DNA from: Diphasiastrum complanatum
Lineage: Eukaryota > Streptophyta > Lycopodiopsida > Lycopodiales > Lycopodiaceae
Reading direction: 5' to 3'
DNA: 64,000 nucleotides
Assembly (NCBI GenBank): GCA_029204225.1
Contig: CM055109.1
Span: 30,159,422 to 30,223,421 of the forward strand
A model generated the notes under the pieces. That model was not told the DNA's origin. It searched no databases and saw only the letters and a program-made list of their open reading frames with translations. The translations under genes and the position numbers were made by a program. Shown here one piece after another: positions 58,468 to 64,000 of the stretch (positions are counted from its first letter, which is position 1; every line of letters begins with the position of its first letter).

Positions 58468-58470
<3 letters not shown>
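57291..58470. other. Spacer with short repeats
   Basis: Contains two copies of a GATCCGATC/GATCTAGGTTCGAAGAC-type unit (57,618-57,740) and a (TCTCA)4 run at about 57,973-57,992. It also holds duplicated GTATTGCTAATTATG.TTT stretches at 58,233, 58,283. A plus-strand frame at 57,747-58,052 has no recognised domain. Confidence 0.45.

Positions 58471-58513
<43 letters not shown>
58471..58513. repeat. (GA)21 microsatellite
   Basis: Uninterrupted GA run 70 bases upstream of the ENOD93-like start codon, a position where plant 5' UTRs often carry GA repeats. Confidence 0.9.
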
Positions 58514-58515
<2 letters not shown>

Positions 58516-58583
58516 CGAGCTCGCTCTCCGACTATGGTGATATTGCGACTATGGTGATATTGAGTGAAATGAGAACATGATGG

Positions 58584-59361
58584 ATGAGTAGGCGCAAGGA
58601 TTTGGAAGGGCGGAGTAGTGGCAGAGCCCCACAGTTTATTGTGGGATCGCCACTGGAACCAGCACGGGCTTCCGCTGCTAATCCCAACGACTTCAAAGCA
58701 AATCCGAACGGCGTCCCTGCAGCAGCAGCAGCTTCTCCGGACTCAAGAGACTTGGGCCGCCGTAGACAAAGAATTGAGCGGGCTCGATTTTGCGCTGACG
58801 GTGAGCTCTTCAATTTCCTATGCTTTTGGCTGACGTTTTTTTGACTCTCTGCTGAATTTGATTAAAGTAGTCTCTGCGGCAGAAGGCATCAGATTTGTTT
58901 AGTGAAAGCATATGCTTGTCATGGCAAACTCAATAAATCAAAGGCTCATATATCCTTACGTAATAATCAGCTGTAATATGTATCACTATGTCTTGAGCAC
59001 GCCATTTTGAGAGAGAGCTTATAGTCGAGACTCGAGAGAAGTCTTTTTTCCTGTCTGGAAACGAAACTAATAGTATCGATCTAGATTCTAGAGTACAACA
59101 GGGTAACGTTTTTGTTCTGCTCTTCGATCGGTACAACGGTTGAATGATTCTCTTTTTATTACTGCTAAACAATGACGGAGCGAATTACACTGCAAGTGTC
59201 TCTATTTCACACTTTATATATATTCATCTGTTTCTTTATTAATCTTATGATCGACAAGTTTGAGAATATTCTTATGACCTGAGTTTTTTTTGTTGGCAGA
59301 AGGAGTAAGAGCAGGGACACAGGCTGTGACTACAGCCCTTCTTGCGACCTCCATTCCGATG
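58584..59361 (+). CDS. ENOD93-like gene, first two exons only
   Basis: Exon 1, 58,584-58,800, starts at ATG (MSRRKDLEGRSSGRAP) after an in-frame stop, has a low-complexity Ala/Pro/Asn middle and ends LGRRRQRIERARFCAD plus one base before donor GTGAGC. Exon 2, 59,300-59,361, follows acceptor GGCAG and reads EGVRAGTQAVTTALLATSIP plus M before donor GTAAGT. Joined across the junction, the C-A-D-E-G-V-R-A-G segment and the following Ala/Thr-rich hydrophobic stretch match the early nodulin 93 family (small membrane proteins, about 100 residues). The second membrane segment and C-terminus are not found before Gypsy sequence starts near 59.7 kb, so the gene looks truncated or split. Confidence 0.5.
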
Positions 59362-59689
59362 GTAAGTTTAGATGCATGAGCACTGAGCATTACGTGCTCC
59401 AACAAGTAGCTTAGCTTACCCTTTCTAGTCTCAATCTCTCTTACAATTTAATTTCTATAATTTTTCTATTTTAAAGTTATGAAAGTGCCATCATTGTATT
59501 TTCCATAACTATTATTAAGATAAGTTTTACAAGTTCTCTGGAGAAATTCTTTGTGATTTCCATAAGAACTCAAGCAATTATAGATTAAGAATCGAGATAA
59601 AGAAGTAACACTTCAACATTTTGGAAGATTTATGACCCTATTAATATCGAGGCTTTTCTGAAGCAATTAAAAAAAAAAAGTCCATATAC
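59362..59689 (+). other. Intron 2 start or truncated flank of the ENOD93-like gene
   Basis: AT-rich, opens with GTAAGTTTAG. No third exon was recognised. Confidence 0.4.
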
Positions 59690-60172
59690 GCTGGTATGTC
59701 CAACTATGTATGGCTCGCTAACAGAATTTCGATAATTGCATCGGGCCCCGAGGTATACTGTTATAACTCCCTAAGATCTCCGATTGCCTTGAAGGTTATC
59801 ACACACCCCATACCAAGTGACGACGTACCGTATCCGCCCATCCACAAGGTGACAACCGACCCACCCCCCATGCATTGGAGCTATCGACATACTCATGCCT
59901 AGTCGAGCCTCCTGCGATAACTGTTCCATACCACTAGTCATCGTCCTTAGCTCTCCCTTGCATACATCTCTTGGCTTGGAGATATATCTCCTGGCTAAAA
60001 CATGTTCTCCATCCACCAACTCTCGGGTAGATTGAGTGAATGGTAAAAGGGAAATCCCACCACTATATAGGCATAGCATAGTGGGTTTCATCAAGCACGG
60101 TCCTGCTGGCGACACGTGACATCTAGGATGGTGACGCATGATCCCAAAACATATCGATAACGCTAGACCTGC
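59690..60172 (-). repeat. Probable 3' LTR of the deleted Gypsy element
   Basis: Lies just downstream (minus sense) of the Gypsy C-terminus and a short purine tract (CAAGGGGCA near 60,177). It contains a minus-strand TATA-like CTATATAGTGG at about 60,061-60,071. Minus-strand frames here are not conserved protein. Confidence 0.4.
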
Positions 60173-60173
60173 G

Positions 60174-60729
60174 TCATGCCCCTTGCAATCGATTTCTCAG
60201 TTGATGATGTCGAGTATCCATAATCGTGTCAGGTTTATGGGGTACAAAAGCAGTCAAATCTTTCAATAACACAAGATCATCTATTAGAATCAAGTTATCA
60301 TTTCCACCAAGTCGTTCCTTTAAAATGACTAACATGGAATACAAGATGGACCTTAGTTCCAACAGGGAGTTGTAGTCGATATGCAGCCCTACCAATCTTG
60401 TTAAGAAGGAGATTTATGTGATAGTCTACTTCCCAAAAGGGGGGAAGACCATTAGGCAACTGCTCAGGAAATATATCATTATATTCCTCCCTAAGTCTTT
60501 TAAATTTTTTTTCCTCAAGCGTTGATTCTATATTAACATCAGAAAAAGACAAAGTTTTAGGAAAAGACAATACATCAACATTGAAATTATGAGTAACAAA
60601 AGCATCCATGTACGATTCATCTTTCAAATAACATAAATATGAATGATACTTAGAATCCAAAATACATTGATTAGCCTCATGAGCAGTTACAAAATTTAGA
60701 TCAGGCTCATTGTCTTTAAGACAAACCAT
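60174..60729 (-). pseudogene. Gypsy chimeric frame: pre-RT region fused to pol C-terminus
   Basis: One frame reads YNDIFPEQLPNGLPPFWEVD, YHINLLLNK, then directly GRAAYRLQLPVGTKVHLVFH and VSHFKG. The first part belongs just before RT, the second to the integrase C-terminal domain, normally about 1,000 residues later. A shift after VSHFKG carries the remaining tail (ERLGGNDNLI, DTRHHQLRNR) in another frame. Confidence 0.75.
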
Positions 60730-60937
60730 AGAGCTATTATGCGAGAAAGATATACTATGAGAAACATAATCTTTCTTTAACTACTCATTCCTAGCATAAA
60801 ACCATTCTTTGCTTAGGATTAGATCTAATTTATCAAGATTCATAATATGAAAGACAAGCTATCTACATAGTTTTGAATCTTCAATGGCACGTTGGGGATA
60901 AACTGGTTGCAGACTTGCTGCTCCCCACCAACTGCCA

Positions 60938-61300
60938 TTATAACCACATATTTGTGGTCACTTGGTGTGGTTGCCAACTGCAGCTTCTGCACCAACTTAG
61001 CAAAAAATTGTGAGTAGAACCATCGTAAAAAAGAATAGTCATGGATTGGTTGCCTACAAGCCCACTCATACGAATGAGATCTTGAGGTCCAAACACATCA
61101 GTATAAAAACAACAATTACTATATACAGTTTCATCGATAAAGGATATATCAATACAAGAAATGGAAGAATTATTTGGAGCCTTGAAAGAGTGGCCTCCCT
61201 TCTTCCGTCTCTTCGAGCAGTCCTTCAAAAGGTGGCCCTTCTCCATGTAGGAGAAACACAACCTGTCACTTTTGGCCTTGACAAAATTAGCTCTCTCCAA
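60938..61300 (-). pseudogene. Gypsy gag knuckle and protease remnant
   Basis: Degenerate CCHC knuckle followed after about 70 residues by the protease motif. The active-site order reads D-G-S instead of D-S-G, so it would be inactive. Confidence 0.6.
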
Positions 61301-61739
61301 CCAAGGGCGCTTATTTTTCTTTTCCGAAGGAGAAGCTTCATCAACAACTCTCTCTTTGCCCTTTAAGAAAGGGCCCGAAGAGGGTTTGTTGTTAGATTTA
61401 GGCTTCTGCTGCTCTTTGCGGGTGTGTGCACGTCGTAAAAAATTTGAACGAAACGCACGACATCCTCAAGGGATTGTGGCTGATTGCAGCGGACCTCCAA
61501 TTGATACTCTTTGGGCAAGCTCAAAATAAAATGCAGCTTAAGGAGAACTCCGTCAATGCGGTTAACAAGCTGCGAAGCAGCTTCTTAGAAGTCTTGCAAA
61601 TAGACATCCAAGAGTTTCATCCCCATCTGCAACAAGAAAATCGACGATAATTCTCAAAATTGTTGAGGATTGGCATAAAGGCGGCCTTGAAGGCTACCTG
61701 GAAATCCTCCCAAGTAGATGGGATTGTAGCACGCTCCTA

Positions 61740-61994
61740 TCACCATAAATACGCTTTTTCGCGTAAAAACATAATGGCAGTAGCAATCCGGGAGCCGTCT
61801 GCCAGATTGTGCATGGAAAAATGAAATGTCCACCGAGGGACCTTGAAGTATTCCTTGAGTTGTAGATTGATCAAAGTGAGTGTCTTATGAGGCATATACC
61901 CTCGATATATCCCTCGGGGTACACACTGATCAGAACAGAATGTTCTTCGAGGGTGGCTCCGATGGACATATAGAGCAATTTTTTGGATTTGCAT
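61740..61994 (-). pseudogene. Gypsy gag fragment
   Basis: LQLKEYFKVPRWTFHFSMHN, then ADGSRIATAIMFLREKAYLW, the conserved Gypsy gag stretch (L..YF..P...RV..A...L.G.A..WW). The frame breaks below 61,740; further gag-like text continues to about 61,450 in other frames. Confidence 0.6.
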
Positions 61995-62890
61995 ACCTTC
62001 AATCTAACGGACACCTTCGGGTTTTTCGGGTTTTTCGCATTTTTCTACATTGGCACACCGACGTCGCCAAACGTATCAGCAACCCTAAAAATAGCTGGAC
62101 AACCAAATATCCAAAAGGCGGTGAAGTGGTTACCAACTTTGTACATATGCAAAGATTGGCGTAAATAGCCTTAAAGGCTTGTAAGATATTTTCTCTCAAC
62201 ACTTGTAAATATATATACTAGCTTAATCAAGCTATGTAAGAGTTAAATTTCTCTTTGAATTAGAGTTATCTGTAGCCAGTGTTATCACGCTCAACAAGCT
62301 GAAGTTATTACTTCAAGTCATTGTACTCACTGTTGATATTTATCAGAGTGCAATTTTTGTCTCACTACTGCATCGTTCATTTGCGCAAATTATATGGATT
62401 CTTCTACTTGAATATTTTTGCTGCTAATTGTTTCGTTTCCGTTCCTACACGCCTATGCTCTAAGCAACCGAGCTTCCGTTGCGCTCACGACCACCGTTTT
62501 ACGACACGTGGGACGTGTGAAGAAGGAGGAACGTTGGCTGAATGAGAGTGATGGGCCCGAGAAATAGTTTAGATGCCCAAGAAACTTACATTAGTAAATT
62601 GTTTATGGTCTTTTCTAAGTATTTTTTATGACATTTCTAAAAACTAAAGATTGGGTCCCTAAAGGCAGTCCTATAGTTTTAGGACAGGCTCATTGTGCTA
62701 AAATATAAAGATAATGCAAAATAGAGTGTTAATTCCGCATACTAGCTTCGTTTCTGTCGGAACAAAAGCCATACATAACTATTGTACCTGACTTAGCTCC
62801 GTTTTGAAATGAAAATCTTTTGATTTGTTCAAAAAAAGAAAGCAAACTAGAATCAAAATTAGACATTTGAAACAAAAACAACAAATATAA
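61995..62890. other. Unassigned, possibly Gypsy leader and LTR
   Basis: No conserved protein. A FAANCFVSVPTRLC-like plus-strand frame (62,321-62,545) is not recognised. An LTR is expected here for the minus Gypsy, but its ends were not found. Confidence 0.35.
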
Positions 62891-62897
62891 AATTCCA

Positions 62898-63670
62898 AAT
62901 ATCGCTCTCAGGCGCAAACTGCAGGTCAGGCAAGCACCTCCAGGCAATGTGCGCTCGAAAGAGATATTAGAAAGTAGAGTATCGGATCCGAGCGCAGGAA
63001 CTCAGAGCACAAAAGGAAGGAGATGCAATGCGTGCTTGAATGTGATACCAGACGAGGCAGTATCTATTATAGGCGCAAGTTAGTCAACTTAGGGTAATGA
63101 GTGCAAACGGCGTGCTTGAAATCGATATCCGGCCAAGAAATCGTAAATTTGCATGAAAATCCGAGCCGAAAATGACCTATTTATAAAAAAACATTTCGCA
63201 CGTGTGGAGTAACGAAGGAACACGTGTCAACGGATGATTGGTCAAAATTGATATGCCGTACAGAGAATGATTGATCCGACATCTATCACATGTGAAAATG
63301 ACGCGCGTCAAAAAGAGATTAGTGCACGTGTCCCAACCCACGTGGCCTCATAATTGAGTCATCATGTTCAGTACAGACATTCCACGTGGACTAATGATCT
63401 GACGACACGTGTCATCGGCTGTCTTTTCACACGTGCAAAAATTTCGTACATATAAGACTTGGAATTTCCATTTTTTTCGATTTTCGCTCCCAATATCGCT
63501 CTCAAGCGCGCCCTCTCACCGTTTAAGCGTCCACCCTCTCACCGTGCGCTCAAGACCGATACCGCTGGTTGTCCAATATCGCTTTCGAGTGCGCATCTTG
63601 TTTCTTAAAATATTCTATGTATATCTTGCGTTCGAACCGATATTCAGTTCTGGTATCGATCTCAAGTGCT
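62898..63670. repeat. Cluster of a scattered motif close to GCGCTTGAAATCGATAT
   Basis: About ten variants in both orientations at about 62,898, 62,950, 62,981, 63,031, 63,111, 63,492, 63,545, 63,575, 63,627 and 63,651. Six more surround copies A and B at 11,325, 11,679, 11,731, 11,757, 11,811 and 11,841. The shared core is an ATATCG or GATACCG half joined to a CTCAAGCGC half. Confidence 0.6.
63111..63512. mobile_element. CACGTG-rich inverted-repeat element, copy C
   Basis: 402 bp. The left arm CGTGCTTGAAATCGATATCC and right arm CAATATCGCTCTCAAGCGCG are inverted. Both continue inward through A-rich/T-rich tracts, TTTATAAAA versus TACATATAAG, ATTTCGCACGTGTGG versus TTTTCACACGTGCAAAAATT. Seven CACGTG hexamers occur between 63,199 and 63,435. 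The left half aligns in the same orientation with copies A and B. No coding potential. Confidence 0.6.
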
Positions 63671-63750
63671 CTTTTATCGCAAAATTTTTTGTTTTCATCC
63701 CTTTTGTTTTGTTCAAACTTTTTTTTGTTAATTTTCTTCTTCTGAGAATG

Positions 63751-63930
63751 ATGGCCAGGATCAAATCCACTGCCCGTGCCATAACCACTGTACAACCATC
63801 CCATTCCCGTGTTTCCCCTGGTTCTGGCCGTAGACATGGCAGGAAGTAGGTCTGGCTGAGGGAGATTAGTAAACTCCAGAGATCAATTGAACTGTTGATC
63901 CCTAGAGCTCCTTTCGGTCGATCTGTATGA
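63751..63930 (+). pseudogene. Histone H3 variant, CENH3-like, N-terminal part with in-frame stops
   Basis: ATG at 63,751 (a second ATG lies 3 bases upstream in frame) gives MARIKSTARAITTVQ, the H3 N-terminal signature. After a Ser/Pro/Arg tail comes GRRHGRK, a TAG at 63,847, then VWLREISKLQRSIELLIPRA and PFGRSV, then TGA. LREI.K.Q.S.ELLIP.APF follows the N-terminal helix of plant CENH3 (LIP.APF) rather than canonical H3 (LIRKLPF). The tail is shorter than H3.1's. A GTATGA at the second stop could be a splice donor. The core histone fold is not in the window. Pseudogene or split gene; H3 kinship is fairly sure, CENH3 less so. Confidence 0.55.
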
Positions 63931-64000
63931 AATGTCACTGTCACTTGGGCTAAATGTTCATTTTTGTTGAATTTCACACGTGTGGACTGTCCACTACATG

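Larger units (their letters stand above)
60173..61994 (-). mobile_element. Ty3/Gypsy element with a large internal deletion, minus strand
   Basis: From the right: gag pieces (LKEYFKVPRWTFHFSMHNLA near 61,800), a degenerate knuckle (CFSYMEKGHLLKDC, second Cys changed to Tyr), a protease-like ILFYDGSTHNFL (DSGATHNF expected), the region before RT (REEYNDIFPEQLPNGLPPFW) and then the integrase C-terminal end. RT, RNase H and the integrase core are absent. Only a few hundred bases separate protease from the pol end. Confidence 0.75.

Noticed and set aside
59771-60139. 122-codon minus-strand frame
   Set aside because: Lies in the probable Gypsy LTR around its TATA box and has no recognisable domain.

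Overview
The window is nuclear DNA of a land plant. It holds a spliced four-exon SKP2-type F-box/LRR gene, an ENOD93-like fragment, Ty1/Copia and Ty3/Gypsy LTR retrotransposons primed from plant initiator tRNA-Met, a plant L1-type LINE, and long (AG)n/(TG)n microsatellites. There are no operons, tRNAs, rRNAs or CRISPR arrays. The lineage cannot be fixed from sequence alone. A large, repeat-rich genome such as that of a seed-free vascular plant would fit, but this is inference.

Layout, left to right. 1-2.96 kb: a non-autonomous Copia derivative (gag and protease, an unassigned reading frame, an RT scrap, a 3' LTR). 2.96-5.34 kb: an ORF-poor AT-rich stretch. 5.34-6.15 kb: a second gag-protease fragment. 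6.2-10.2 kb: a minus-strand Copia (LTR, RNase H, RT, integrase, protease). It meets a plus-strand Copia gag head to head at 10.21 kb. 11.3-12.1 kb: two copies of a short inverted-repeat element carrying CACGTG boxes. 12.09-12.74 kb: an orphan reading frame. 12.77-17.65 kb: a Copia leader/LTR stub, then a probable LARD-like non-coding LTR element. 17.65-19.87 kb: a decayed LINE.

21.3-25.5 kb is the only clearly intact host gene, SKP2-like, on the minus strand. Its 2.45-kb first intron holds antisense pseudo-exons of another, unidentified gene. 28-38.3 kb is dominated by simple and structured repeats: a minisatellite, a 133-bp fold-back, three long compound microsatellites, a perfect 260-bp palindrome, a tandem array of about 345-bp units and a 60-76-bp minisatellite. 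It also holds another Copia LTR/gag stub and a broken S-locus-glycoprotein domain from a G-type lectin receptor kinase.

38.5-62 kb is nested retrotransposons: a minus Copia (38.5-42.7), a plus Copia gag (42.7-44.7), a plus Gypsy ruin (44.9-46.9), a near-complete minus Copia with both LTRs (48,971-54,804), a minus Gypsy pol fragment (55.9-57.3) and a minus Gypsy with a large internal deletion (59.7-62.0). Between the last two lie the first two exons of an ENOD93-like gene. The right end carries a third copy of the CACGTG-rich inverted-repeat element, followed at once by a histone-H3 reading frame with CENH3-like residues and two in-frame stops.

The most novel-looking structure is the family of CACGTG-rich inverted-repeat elements at 11.3-12.1 and 62.9-63.7 kb. 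A 15-20-bp motif close to GCGCTTGAAATCGATAT is scattered through and around them in both orientations. One copy abuts the orphan reading frame and another lies just upstream of the CENH3-like sequence. All repeat, splice and homology calls were made by eye; no alignment or database search was run.
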